From assembly GCF_023073335.1 (NCBI RefSeq), contig NZ_JADPJG010000004.1:1-64000 (forward strand): a stretch of DNA of 64,000 nt. Reading direction: 5' to 3'. This stretch comes from Bradyrhizobium sp. 21. GTDB lineage: Bacteria; Pseudomonadota; Alphaproteobacteria; Rhizobiales; Xanthobacteraceae. The number at the start of each line of letters is the position of its first letter. Positions within the stretch are counted from its first letter, which is position 1. Under the pieces are notes generated by a model, which was given only the letters and a program-made list of their open reading frames with translations, was not told the DNA's origin and made no database searches. Both the position numbers and the translations under genes were made by a program. Below are positions 24,375 through 31,988 of this stretch, piece by piece.

Positions 24375-25463
24375 ATGAGAGAGCCCCGCTGCACAGAACC
24401 GCAGGTCATCGTGCCCAACTTGCACTGGCACTACTCCGGGGTGACAGCAACGAGCCAGGCGTTGCTGCCGATCATCGGCCGCATGATCAACACCGCTTGG
24501 TTCGGGCCGGACGCCCCGGCTGGTGCCAGCCGGCTAGGCCTCGCAGCCCTCCTCAGGCTTCGGGCCAAACGCGGGCTCGTCGTTTGGCACGCCCGGCGCA
24601 ACAACGACATGATCGTCGGTGTGCTCTTGAAATCGCTGGGTTGGCCACTCAGACTGGTCTTTACCTCGGCCGCGCAGCGAAAACATAGCAGGATGACCCG
24701 CTGGCTCATTTCGCGCATGGATGCCGTCATATCTACCAGCCAGATATCGGCATCGTACCTCGCCCGACAGTGTACAGTGATTCATCATGGCGTGGATCCG
24801 GAGAATTACAAGCCGGCCGACGATCGCGCCGTTGCCTACGCGGAGACAGGTCTGCCGGGTCGCTACGCGATCGGCTGCTTTGGGCGCGTACGAAAGCAAA
24901 AAGGCACCGACATCTTCGTGGATGCCATGTGCAGCCTTCTGCCGCGCTACCCCGAGTTCAGCGCCGTCGTTGTCGGCGCGATTGCAGCCGATGAAGCCGG
25001 ATTCGCGGCCGAGCTCAAGGCGCGGATAGCGGACGCGCATCTCCAGTCACGCATCGTTCTTTGCGGCAATCTCTCCACCGAGGAAGTTCGGCGCTGGTAT
25101 CAGAGAATTGTGATATTTGCCTTCACCTCACGGAACGACGGATTCGGGATAACCCTGATCGAGGCGATGGCGGCAGGTGCCGCAGTGGTGGCTTCGAGAG
25201 CCGGCGCGGCGGAGATCGTCATAGAGAACGGCAGCCTCGGGATTTTGGTGCCCGCAGGCGACGCGCAGGCGCTCGGCTCGGCAATCGAAACGCTCATGCA
25301 AGACCCCGTTGCACGGGCAGCCATGGGAGCCCGGGGAAGAACGCATGTCGTCTCAAAATTCAGCCTCGACGCCGAGGCCAGCAGGATTGTGGAGGTCTAT
25401 CGCTTGCTGCTCGCATCCCCAGGCGTATGCGAGGCCGAAGGCTACGCGGAGAGCAGCCGATGA
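24375..25463 (+). CDS. Glycosyltransferase family 4, LpcC-like
   Basis: 362 aa GT-B enzyme. The N-terminal half (VIVPNLHWHYSGVTATSQ, VWHARRNNDMIVGVLLKSLG, LVFTSAAQRKHSRMTRWLI, IHHGVD) resembles LpcC, the rhizobial LPS-core mannosyltransferase, as I remember it. The C-terminal donor site shows GCFGRVRKQKGTDIF, then SRNDGFGITLIEAMAAGAAV with the EX7E motif. It would transfer a sugar from GDP- or UDP-sugar to a lipid or polysaccharide acceptor at the inner membrane. It follows galE by 87 bases and overlaps the next gene by 4 bases (ATGA). Confidence 0.82.
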   Translation: MREPRCTEPQVIVPNLHWHYSGVTATSQALLPIIGRMINTAWFGPDAPAGASRLGLAALLRLRAKRGLVVWHARRNNDMIVGVLLKSLGWPLRLVFTSAAQRKHSRMTRWLISRMDAVISTSQISASYLARQCTVIHHGVDPENYKPADDRAVAYAETGLPGRYAIGCFGRVRKQKGTDIFVDAMCSLLPRYPEFSAVVVGAIAADEAGFAAELKARIADAHLQSRIVLCGNLSTEEVRRWYQRIVIFAFTSRNDGFGITLIEAMAAGAAVVASRAGAAEIVIENGSLGILVPAGDAQALGSAIETLMQDPVARAAMGARGRTHVVSKFSLDAEASRIVEVYRLLLASPGVCEAEGYAESSR

Positions 25464-26089
25464 CCGTCATATCGCCTCGATCGACAGGACTTCTGCGCGC
25501 CGCGAACGTGGCAACGTATGTGCGGCTGTTCCTGCTCGCTCTGGTATGGCTTCTCGCTCACAACGGGCTGATGGCCTCCGCCGGGGCCGTGGCGGCGGCG
25601 TGCCTCGCCTTGGGCCTTCTGACCGGATTCATTTCCCGACGTGACGGGCGAAGGGAGACGAGCGAGGCGCGACTTACCGCTGCACCTGACGTCGTCATGC
25701 TGATATCCGCGCCGGTGTGGCTCTATTGGCTGGATCCGAAAGCGGTCAGCGAACACGCCGGCCATTTCGCACTGTTCTGCAGCTATCCCATTTCGGCCTG
25801 CGTGCTCGTGCTCATCAGGCGCCGCCGCAATATCAGCGGATACTCCTATCTCGGAAAGCTCGGAACGTTCGTCGTGTGGGTCTTCATGATCTACATATTC
25901 GAGACGGGATTGAGCTGGCCGATCATGATCGGCGCGGTGATTCTGTCCCATATCTACCTGGCGGAAGACCTGATGCTCCTCGCGCTGAATGACGATCTCG
26001 ATGACGAGTCCAAGCAGATCATGTTCGGACGGGTGGTGCTTTCACGCCTATTTCAGAAGAAATCCGACGGGAGGGAGCTGGAAAGCTAG
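25460..26089 (+). CDS. CDP-alcohol phosphatidyltransferase-like membrane protein with degenerate active site
   Basis: 209 aa with about six hydrophobic segments. The start RAANVATYVRLFLLALVWLL and the later KLGTFVVWVFMIYIF resemble the first helix and the middle helix of CDP-alcohol phosphotransferases. The catalytic DGxxAR...GxxxDxxxD motif is not intact: the corresponding stretch reads LLTGFISRRDGRRETSEARL and then APDVV, lacking most of the Asp residues. It is therefore likely non-catalytic or a distant relative. ATG 25460 overlaps the glycosyltransferase stop (ATGA), so the two are translationally coupled and the protein may help membrane placement of the glycosyltransferase. That role is inference. 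Confidence 0.5.
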   Translation: MTVISPRSTGLLRAANVATYVRLFLLALVWLLAHNGLMASAGAVAAACLALGLLTGFISRRDGRRETSEARLTAAPDVVMLISAPVWLYWLDPKAVSEHAGHFALFCSYPISACVLVLIRRRRNISGYSYLGKLGTFVVWVFMIYIFETGLSWPIMIGAVILSHIYLAEDLMLLALNDDLDDESKQIMFGRVVLSRLFQKKSDGRELES

Positions 26090-26157
26090 CCGGGCCAGCC
26101 CGGGTTGTCCGACTCGAATTTGTTGACTGATAGAATCCTTGTCGCAATAGTTACGCC

Positions 26158-26167
26158 GGTTGTACAA
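26158..26167. promoter_or_regulatory. Half-site ggttgtac upstream of the ROK kinase gene
   Basis: The eight bases ggttgtac (26158-26165) equal the right arm of the palindrome at 22342-22366, and ttgtacaa (26160-26167) is itself palindromic. It lies 17 bases before the ATG, so a bound regulator could block transcription or translation. A chance occurrence is possible. Confidence 0.35.
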
Positions 26168-26183
26168 GAGCAGGGCTGGGTCA

Positions 26184-27023
26184 ATGAGCGGACCGATGAT
26201 CGGCATCGACATCGGCGGCAGCAAGATACTTATTTGCGTCATTTCGCCGTCCGGTGACATCTGCGTCAAGTTCAGTGGACCAACCACATTGGGGACATCC
26301 AGCGAAGACCTCGCCGGGGTTATCAATGATGTTATCGGTCAGCTGCCCAATCCGCCGGTGGCGATCGGCATTGCCGTGCCGGGGCTTGTTCAAGACGGCA
26401 GAATCGTCGTTTCCGACGTCTTGCCGAAGCTATCCGGCTGGAGTCCCGCCAGATCGGTTGCCTTCAAATGTCCGATAGTCGTCCTAAACGATGCCGAAGC
26501 AGCGCTCGTGGAAGCTGCGACCGGTCTTCCTCAAGGATCCACTGCAGCGATGGTGATGGTCGGCACCGGAATCGGTGTCGCTCTCCAGATTGAAGGGCGT
26601 ATTTTTCGCGGAGCGCGCGGTTGGGCCGGTGAGCTCGGCAGCGTTCCGACGTCTCCAGAGGGACCGCTTGTCACGCTCGACAGTGTTGCCGCCGGAGGGC
26701 CACTCCTTTGTGAACTCGGAATCGAAACCGCTGGTACGCCGTTCGGTCCCGATCGCGTTACCCAGTCCGACCGGACCAAGATCGAGCGCGCCGGCAGAGC
26801 GCTTGGTTTCGGCCTTGCTACGCTGATCAATATTCTCAACCCGGACCGGATCATCCTGGGGGGCGGCACGTTTCGCTTTCCCGGATATCTCGACAGCGCA
26901 CTCGAAGCCACCAGGATTCGCTCGCTTCCACAGCTATGGGATGCATGCGTCATCGAGATGTCGAGTGAAAGTGAAGCGCTCGTTGCGCGAGGGGCAGCCA
27001 AGCACGCACGCAGCCTGCTTTGA
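26184..27023 (+). CDS. ROK-family sugar kinase without zinc motif
   Basis: 279 aa. The phosphate-1 loop MIGIDIGGSKILICV, a conserved IGIAVPGLV, and VVLNDAEAALVEA (adenosine/phosphate motif) followed by MVGTGIGVALQIEGRIFRGA identify the ROK family of sugar kinases and repressors. No N-terminal helix-turn-helix is present, so it is a kinase rather than a NagC-type repressor. The usual GHxxx...CxCGxxGCxE zinc site is replaced by GELGSVPTSPEGPLVTLDSV, so it lacks zinc. The likely substrate is glucose or N-acetylhexosamine; NagZ and GalE nearby fit the latter. ATG 26184 is preferred to a TTG at 26160. Confidence 0.82.
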   Translation: MSGPMIGIDIGGSKILICVISPSGDICVKFSGPTTLGTSSEDLAGVINDVIGQLPNPPVAIGIAVPGLVQDGRIVVSDVLPKLSGWSPARSVAFKCPIVVLNDAEAALVEAATGLPQGSTAAMVMVGTGIGVALQIEGRIFRGARGWAGELGSVPTSPEGPLVTLDSVAAGGPLLCELGIETAGTPFGPDRVTQSDRTKIERAGRALGFGLATLINILNPDRIILGGGTFRFPGYLDSALEATRIRSLPQLWDACVIEMSSESEALVARGAAKHARSLL

Positions 27024-27231
27024 CGCGGCGTTTTCGACCTAAAGTGCAGCCCCATGTTTCGGGAAGCCACGTGCGGCACGTTGATGGCTGGCGACCTTCG
27101 GAACAGAGGCCCGTCCAAGCCATGAAAATTTGCGGTGGCCATTTGGCGGACGTTTACATCAGGTAGTAATAGGAGCACATCACAACCGAGCGCGTTTTTG
27201 CTCAATCATTCGCTCTTGATGGAGACCTTCG

Positions 27232-27648
27232 ATGGCAGACAAGATCGGAATGAACGACCTGGCCGAACTCTATGCCAAGGCGGCAAAAGAGAGGCACGAA
27301 AATCTTCAAGCGATCATCATCGAAACCGCGCAACAGCTTAGCGCTGCCGAAGGTGCGGAAGCTTTCGTCGCGGAGGCAAGAACCTTGATCGACCGCGAGA
27401 TCGCGGTGGGAGAGACTGCCGCGGTCGAAGCGGGCGAAGCTGCCGCAGCCGAAGCGTTGGCGATAGAGGCTGGCGACATGAAGGCCGCCGAAACCGCCGG
27501 CGCCAAGGCGAGTGAATTTGCATTTGCAGAGTCGATCGCTATCGAAGCCGCCGAAGCAATTGGAGCCGAGGCTGCCGTTGCGGAAGCGACCTTTGCCGAG
27601 GCTTCGGAAGCAACTGAAGCAATCGGCTCATTCCTGAAGCAAATCTAG
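27232..27648 (+). CDS. Small Ala/Glu-rich helical protein, function unknown
   Basis: 138 aa. Residues 1-60 look like an ordinary helical domain (MNDLAELYAKAAKERHENLQ, FVAEARTLIDREI). From about 60 the sequence is nearly all Ala, Glu, Val and Ile in an irregular repeat of AxEA units (AAVEAGEAAAAEALAIEAGD) and ends SEATEAIGSFLKQI. A GGAGA element eight bases before the ATG and a strong hairpin 20 bases after the stop indicate a real single-gene transcript. Low-complexity acidic helices like this can act as coiled-coil or phase-separating scaffolds; no family is recognised. Confidence 0.6.
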   Translation: MADKIGMNDLAELYAKAAKERHENLQAIIIETAQQLSAAEGAEAFVAEARTLIDREIAVGETAAVEAGEAAAAEALAIEAGDMKAAETAGAKASEFAFAESIAIEAAEAIGAEAAVAEATFAEASEATEAIGSFLKQI

Positions 27649-27667
27649 ACTGCGCGGTATATTGGTG

Positions 27668-27695
27668 ACACCTTCCGGCCGAAGGCCGGAGGTGT
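27668..27695 (+). terminator. Hairpin after the Ala/Glu-rich gene
   Basis: acaccttccggcc (27668-27680) pairs with ggccggaggtgt (27684-27695), with a single bulged T and a gaa loop. It is a very stable stem, but no T-run follows, so it is a likely terminator or transcript-end stabiliser. Confidence 0.6.
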
Positions 27696-27720
27696 TCCCT
27701 GATCCTCTCACGGTGCCTGG

Positions 27721-29067
27721 GTGAGCGAGCGTCAATCCTCTTCCATTTCGAACTTTCGTGACGCGCTTTTGCGCGACACGTTTCAATGGTGCGTCGAGCA
27801 CTCTGCATTCTACCGCCGGAGATTTTCAGCCATTTCCCAATTCGGCGGCCTCTGCGATCTGCAGCGGCTGCCGATCTTGCGTCGGGACGAGATTATCGCC
27901 GAGCATTCGGACTTCCTTTGCGATGCCGGCCCACCTGCCTATGTGCAGTATACGACCGGCACAACTGGCACGTTCCTTCCACTCTTTCGCAGCTACGCGG
28001 AAGCAGCCTTCATCAGCGAATTCTACAATGCGCGTGCCATGGGGCATCCGGGAATCACGCGCTCCAAACGCCCGCTCCACTTAACGTTGACCAGCGCCTA
28101 CCATGGCGCAGGAACTCCGATTCCGGGCGTCGCGTATGTTCTTAGCGCGGGTGTGTATGATCGCACCCAGGCAGTTCAGGCAAGGAACCTGCTCGAAAGC
28201 ACGTATCGGTTTCCCGGGGTTGAGGAACGTGTCTCCGCTATCGTCGGCGGGGATATTCTGATTCGCGCGCTGACGGCCTTCTTGATGGACGAAGGCATCG
28301 ATCCCTCCTGTTTCTCGGTCAAGACGCTGATATTGACGGGCGGGTACACTTCGACCCGCACCAAGTCGCTGCTCGGCAACCTGTGGAACGCGACGGTGAT
28401 CGATCGCTACAGCTTGTCAGAGATATTTGGAGGCGCAGTCCAGGCCTATCCCGGCGGTCCCTGGATCTTCGACGTGGAGATCATTCCGGAATTGGTAAAT
28501 CCCGTGACGCTTCAGCCCGTTGCTGCGGGAATTGGTGTGCTGGTCCTCACGAGCTTGTTTCCGTTCTCACAGATGATGCCGATGGTTCGGTACTACACGG
28601 GCGACCTCGCCGAGATCGTCGCGGGGAGGAGCGCCGGCGACGATTTTGCGATACGCCTGCTCGGCCGAGAGAGGCGGTCGGCAATCGAGAGCAGGTGCAG
28701 CACCGTGAGTCCGCTGGTGCTGTCCGCGGATCTTCACGACATCCTCGAATCCCTTCCGGACGTCGCCGCGACGCCGCGCTTCGCAGGCGTCGCATCGGAC
28801 GCGGCGATGGAGTTTGCAGGCAAGCACCATTATAATTTGGATGTTCATAAGGATGCGCACGGCCTGATCGACAAGATCCGCATCGATGTTGGCCTGCGCT
28901 ATTCGCCATGGCTCCACAGGGATCGTGCGGATCTCATCGCAACCCAAGTCAGGGATGCGCTTTACGAAAAATCGCCGCGGTTGCGCGAGAGAGTCCTGAC
29001 CGACGACCTCGAATTCACGGTCAATCTCCTGCATGGCGGAAAGGTCGCTCCTTTCTCGATGAAATAG
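27721..29067 (+). CDS. PaaK/CapK-type adenylate-forming ligase
   Basis: 448 aa with a GTG start. QWCVEHSAFYRRRF near residue 22-35 and PILRRDEIIAEHSDFL match the N terminus of phenylacetate-CoA-ligase-like enzymes. The phosphate loop is VQYTTGTTGTFLPLF (about 75-89). VKTLILTGGYTSTRTKSLLG and IDRYSLSEIFGG are the later motifs (usually GGE and YG(S/T)TE), and YYTGDLAEIV gives the adenosine-binding Asp. The enzyme should activate a carboxylic acid as an acyl-AMP, perhaps forming a CoA thioester. It is a second ligase of this superfamily in the island, besides the LuxE-like one. A histidine phosphatase follows 11 bases later. Confidence 0.72.
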   Translation: MSERQSSSISNFRDALLRDTFQWCVEHSAFYRRRFSAISQFGGLCDLQRLPILRRDEIIAEHSDFLCDAGPPAYVQYTTGTTGTFLPLFRSYAEAAFISEFYNARAMGHPGITRSKRPLHLTLTSAYHGAGTPIPGVAYVLSAGVYDRTQAVQARNLLESTYRFPGVEERVSAIVGGDILIRALTAFLMDEGIDPSCFSVKTLILTGGYTSTRTKSLLGNLWNATVIDRYSLSEIFGGAVQAYPGGPWIFDVEIIPELVNPVTLQPVAAGIGVLVLTSLFPFSQMMPMVRYYTGDLAEIVAGRSAGDDFAIRLLGRERRSAIESRCSTVSPLVLSADLHDILESLPDVAATPRFAGVASDAAMEFAGKHHYNLDVHKDAHGLIDKIRIDVGLRYSPWLHRDRADLIATQVRDALYEKSPRLRERVLTDDLEFTVNLLHGGKVAPFSMK

Positions 29068-29078
29068 GTTCGCTCCTC

Positions 29079-29648
29079 ATGCTGCGGATGCATCTCATTC
29101 GTCACGCCATCTACGAGGGCTATTGTCCAGGTTCGGCGCGCTACATCGGACGTACTGACCCGCCATTGTCCGCGGAAGGCCGCACGCAGGCTATGCAGCT
29201 CGGACAATCCATGCCGGAACTCCCGAACGTGCAGGTCTTCGCGAGTACCGCACGGCGGGCCAGCGAGACCGCCGCGCTGGCGTTTCCCCGGGCCAACATC
29301 CGGAGGATTAGCAACGCAATGGAAATCGACTATGGAAGGATCGAAGGCCTCAGTGTGCCGGAAGCCGCGCGTCTCTATCCCGAACTATTCTTGCCAGCTC
29401 CTGGGCGCGACAGCCCGATCGATTTCAGGTCGGTTGGCGGCGAAGCGATAGGCGATCTGATCGTCCGCGTCAGGCAAGTGGCCGCCGACGCGGAGCCATT
29501 CGACGAGGTAGTCCTGGTCAGCCACGCCATCTTCCTTTCAGCGATGTGCCACCATCTCCTAGGCGGCATCCCCACAGACATCGCGTTCGGCTTCTGCACC
29601 CGGGTAACACTGGACAAAAAGGGAGGCGAATGGTCGCGCGCACGCTAG
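29079..29648 (+). CDS. Histidine phosphatase superfamily (phosphoglycerate-mutase-like)
   Basis: 189 aa. The RHG-type signature appears as MHLIRHAIYEGYCPGSARYIGRTDPPLSAEGRTQA, here with RHA; its His is the phospho-acceptor. VFASTARRASETAALAF supplies the second Arg, MEIDYGRIEGLS the Glu, and VVLVSHAIFLSAMC the second His. The layout is like CobC/PhoE phosphatases, which act on phosphorylated small molecules. ATG 29079 follows the ligase stop by 11 bases, so the pair is co-transcribed; ATG 29088 is possible. It could remove a phosphate from the pathway's product. Confidence 0.78.
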   Translation: MLRMHLIRHAIYEGYCPGSARYIGRTDPPLSAEGRTQAMQLGQSMPELPNVQVFASTARRASETAALAFPRANIRRISNAMEIDYGRIEGLSVPEAARLYPELFLPAPGRDSPIDFRSVGGEAIGDLIVRVRQVAADAEPFDEVVLVSHAIFLSAMCHHLLGGIPTDIAFGFCTRVTLDKKGGEWSRAR

Positions 29649-30236
29649 CGGCTTCCACAACGTCGCATGAGACGGCTGGGTTGGCCCCGGGCCATCCGCG
29701 CAGCCGTGCCACTTCCGCATAGTGCCCGTTTCGACATTGATACGCTGATTGAGACTATCCCAAGCCGTGGCCGTCTCAGGCGATATGGCTCTGGGTCCGT
29801 GCGTGTCGACGTCGACATCGCCCAGATGCAACTCCATTTTGGAAGAAGAGGCCAGGCGCCGCAATTGGATCGGCCCCGGTCGTCTTCCACGATCTGACTT
29901 CCGCACCGTCTGCCACAAGGCAAAGGTGCGGCAACTTTTCCGGTCTCGTCTCCCGCGCCACGCCCTCCGGATGGCCGTCGAAGGGCCGGCACCTCGCGGA
30001 TGCCGAAGTGCGACGACAGGGAACGCACGGGATGCAGCCACGGCGGACGGCTGTCCGGACCCGTCCGATTAAAAATCGAAAAACAACCCCATGCACAGTA
30101 GCCGGGGCGAGCGAAAACAATGGGTTACGCATTTTCCGAACTGAATTTGACCCGTCGGGCAAAACAGGGGCAGGATGCGATCATCTGCAATGATTGAAGG
30201 CTGCTTCGCGCCTGCCCGAAACAGGAGGCCGACTTG
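29649..30236. other. Stretch without a recognisable intact gene
   Basis: 588 bases of overlapping short frames on both strands, none recognisable. From about 30060 the sequence is more AT-rich and contains a 16-base string shared with 44180-44195. It is probably decayed DNA near the right end of the island. Confidence 0.45.
30151..30166 (+). repeat. Short dispersed repeat cccgtcgggcaaaaca, copy 1
   Basis: The same 16 bases occur in the same orientation at 44180-44195. Both copies are in non-coding DNA. The cgacgggc-type core suggests a member of a dispersed rhizobial intergenic element. Confidence 0.5.
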
Positions 30237-30466
30237 ATGGCTTTGACGCCAAACGCGTGTGCAAAGCGCTCCGGTGGGCTTGCAAACGTCGTGTCCGAAG
30301 ATTCCGGGCTGATCGCGTTTGCTCTGGATCGAATGGCCGATGGCGTGGATTTTGCCGACGCACTCCACTTGGGCGAGCTGCTTCCTGCGATGCCTTCCTG
30401 ACGTTTGATCAGCGCTTCGTCAGATCAGCGAAGGCACTTGGCTTGGCCAAGGTCCGGTTGCCGTAA
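30237..30466 (+). pseudogene. Remnant of a VapC-like PIN-domain toxin
   Basis: The frame from ATG 30237 (with AGGAGG upstream) reads DRMADGVDFADALHLGELL and then stops. In another frame, starting about 30388, CDAFLTFDQRFVRSAKALGL follows up to a TAA at 30464-30466. Joined, these match the C-terminal half of VapC PIN ribonucleases (DFADALHLA...CDAFLTFDRRF), including two acidic metal ligands. The N-terminal PIN half and an antitoxin gene are absent, so it is inactive. Confidence 0.65.
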
Positions 30467-30469
30467 TCG

Positions 30470-30564
30470 CGTTCTGCGCGCCAGAGGCTGCGACATCTCC
30501 AACGGCCTTCCACCATCAGAGACCTCGCGAGCGGCGCCGCGAACGAGATCAATCCCGCCGCCAT
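30470..30564 (-). pseudogene. Fragment of a GreA/GreB C-terminal domain
   Basis: Minus-strand translation gives GLISFAAPLARSLM (30564 to about 30514). After a one-base shift it gives KAVGDVAASGAQNAITAT. The intact GreA-like protein at 31261-31761 ends SISFVAPVAKSLMGKAVGDV, then VGSGAQ, so the fragment is a frameshifted homologue of its last 35 residues. It abuts the end of the DedA-like gene directly, which marks a deletion or recombination junction. Confidence 0.75.
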
Positions 30565-31217
30565 GCCGCGTAGAGACCGACGAGAGTCCCGATGGCGACC
30601 AGCCCTGCCGCAAGCAGCACCTGCAACTGCCCATCGTCGGTGGCGCCTACGGAGGACACCAGTCTGGTCGCGACGACGAACAGAATGCCCACAGCGGCCG
30701 CTGCACCCACGCTGAGATAGGCGAGCTCTCGCGCCAGGTTGCGGCCGAGAAGTCCGAGTGCCGTGAAATACATCGCGCAAGCGTTGGGATGAACGAACAA
30801 GGCAATTCGCGCGTAAGGACCGTAGGCGTCGAGGAAGGACTCACATCGGCTCAGTCCCGCTTTAGAGGCAACCCGCTGCAACAACGGTCTGAAAAAACGA
30901 GCCTGTCCATAACTCAGGACGGCGCCCACAATGATGGCCAGCCACGCCATCATGAAAACAGAGACATCCGCAGGTTTCGGATTGAGCGCCACGGACATCA
31001 GGATGAGGGCGGTTCCGGGAAAATAGCCAAAATACGGGAAGACCGACTCCAGGAGCACGCAGACGAACATGAAGACCGGAAACCATGGTGAACCGGTCGC
31101 ACCCTGGACGATGGCGTTCAAGTCGAAGAGATCAGTCTTGTACAAGACGATGTACATGCACATGGCCAATCCGGCCAGCGCGTAAAACGGCAAGGCTCCC
31201 GACAGAAACCCTCTCAT
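30549..31217 (-). CDS. DedA-like (VTT-domain) membrane protein
   Basis: About 222 aa with five or six hydrophobic segments. VLLESVFPYFGYFPGTALIL resembles the ExxxPxPGE region of DedA proteins, followed by AWLAIIVGAVLSYGQARFF (glycine-rich helix) and the late FLDAYGPYARIALFVHPNAC. DedA-family proteins are implicated in membrane homeostasis and in lipid-carrier (undecaprenyl phosphate) flipping. The frame is open up to 31322, where it overlaps GreA. ATG 31217 (MRGFLSGALPF) avoids that overlap and leaves 43 bases after the greA-like stop. Its last codons run straight into the GreA fragment, so the extreme C terminus may have been altered. Confidence 0.6.
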   Translation of the reverse strand: MRGFLSGALPFYALAGLAMCMYIVLYKTDLFDLNAIVQGATGSPWFPVFMFVCVLLESVFPYFGYFPGTALILMSVALNPKPADVSVFMMAWLAIIVGAVLSYGQARFFRPLLQRVASKAGLSRCESFLDAYGPYARIALFVHPNACAMYFTALGLLGRNLARELAYLSVGAAAAVGILFVVATRLVSSVGATDDGQLQVLLAAGLVAIGTLVGLYAAWRRD

Positions 31218-31260
31218 CCAACGGGGCTTTGCTTCGCGGACACAGCGGGGATCATCGATA

Positions 31261-31761
31261 TCAGCCCGACGTGATCGAGAGAATCTCGATCTCCTGCGCA
31301 CCTGAGCCCACGACGTCGCCAACCGCTTTTCCCATCAGCGACTTCGCGACTGGTGCTACGAACGAAATCGAGCCCTCCTTCGGATCGGCTTCGTCCTCAC
31401 CGACGATGCGATAGGTCTGCACGCGGCCGTCGGCGCGGCTGAAGGTCACCGTGCTGCCGAAGGCGACGATATCGGTCGAGGCGGGGGTGGCAATGACCTG
31501 CGCCGTGCGCAGTCTTTCCGTCAGATAGCGGGCGTCCCGCAAGGGCACCGCCGACTGCCGGCGCTTTTCGTTGACGTCCTCGATTCGTTGCGCGGCTTCA
31601 TAGGCCTCGCGCGCGGCTTGAAGCTGCGTCTGCAACGCCTGCAAGCCTGCTTCCGTCACGAGGTTGGGATGAGGCGAGACCGGCCGATCGGGCAACAGCG
31701 TCTCGGCGGCGGTCTCTGCGCTCTCTTCTTTGGTAAAGGCGACGCTCAACTGATATCCCAT
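31261..31761 (-). CDS. GreA/GreB-family transcription elongation factor
   Basis: About 166 aa. The N-terminal coiled coil is represented by LVTEAGLQALQTQLQAAREA to EDVNEKRRQSAV. The C-terminal FKBP-like domain reads DIVAFGSTVTFSRADGRVQT, then YRIVGEDEADPKEGSISFVA and SLMGKAVGDVV. Gre factors insert into the RNA polymerase secondary channel and promote cleavage of backtracked RNA. The pattern matches a paralogous GreA-like subgroup rather than the housekeeping copy. ATG 31761 (MGYQLSVAF) is preferred to 31839. A decayed copy of its C terminus sits at 30470-30564. Confidence 0.82.
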   Translation of the reverse strand: MGYQLSVAFTKEESAETAAETLLPDRPVSPHPNLVTEAGLQALQTQLQAAREAYEAAQRIEDVNEKRRQSAVPLRDARYLTERLRTAQVIATPASTDIVAFGSTVTFSRADGRVQTYRIVGEDEADPKEGSISFVAPVAKSLMGKAVGDVVGSGAQEIEILSITSG

Positions 31762-31988
31762 CGAACTGTATCGAGTGAAGGCTTTGTCCCTCGGTTTCCA
31801 GCAACCGAAGCGATTAATGAGCGCGAGAAACCGGGGCAATCCCGTCGTTCTGCCACAGCATAACGCTCAGAATTTGACGCCCGGTCGTGCAATTGGCGTT
31901 CAAAAAACCGGCTTGCCTTCCTGGTTCCATTGTTTCATATTGCAATGCAATATTTCTGTGCTTTTGTGCTGAATTTCGGTAGGTTTTG

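Larger units (their letters stand above)
4855..30570. mobile_element. Putative old genomic island next to tRNA-Val
   Basis: Evidence for an island: it begins at the 3' end of a tRNA gene, an integrase remnant faces the tRNA, and the genes inside are accessory with visibly less GC-biased third codon positions than flanking genes. The far side ends in gene debris (PIN-toxin and GreA fragments at 30237-30564) before ordinary core-like genes resume. I could not find a second copy of the tRNA 3' end, so the right boundary is a guess, and the element looks immobile. Confidence 0.5.

Noticed and set aside
30237..30401. A functional toxin-antitoxin system
   Set aside because: Only the C-terminal half of a PIN domain is present, frameshifted, and without an antitoxin gene.
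24288..31260. Second copy of the tRNA-Val 3' end as a right attachment site
   Set aside because: I looked for the last 20 or so bases of the tRNA downstream and found no convincing copy, so no att site is annotated.
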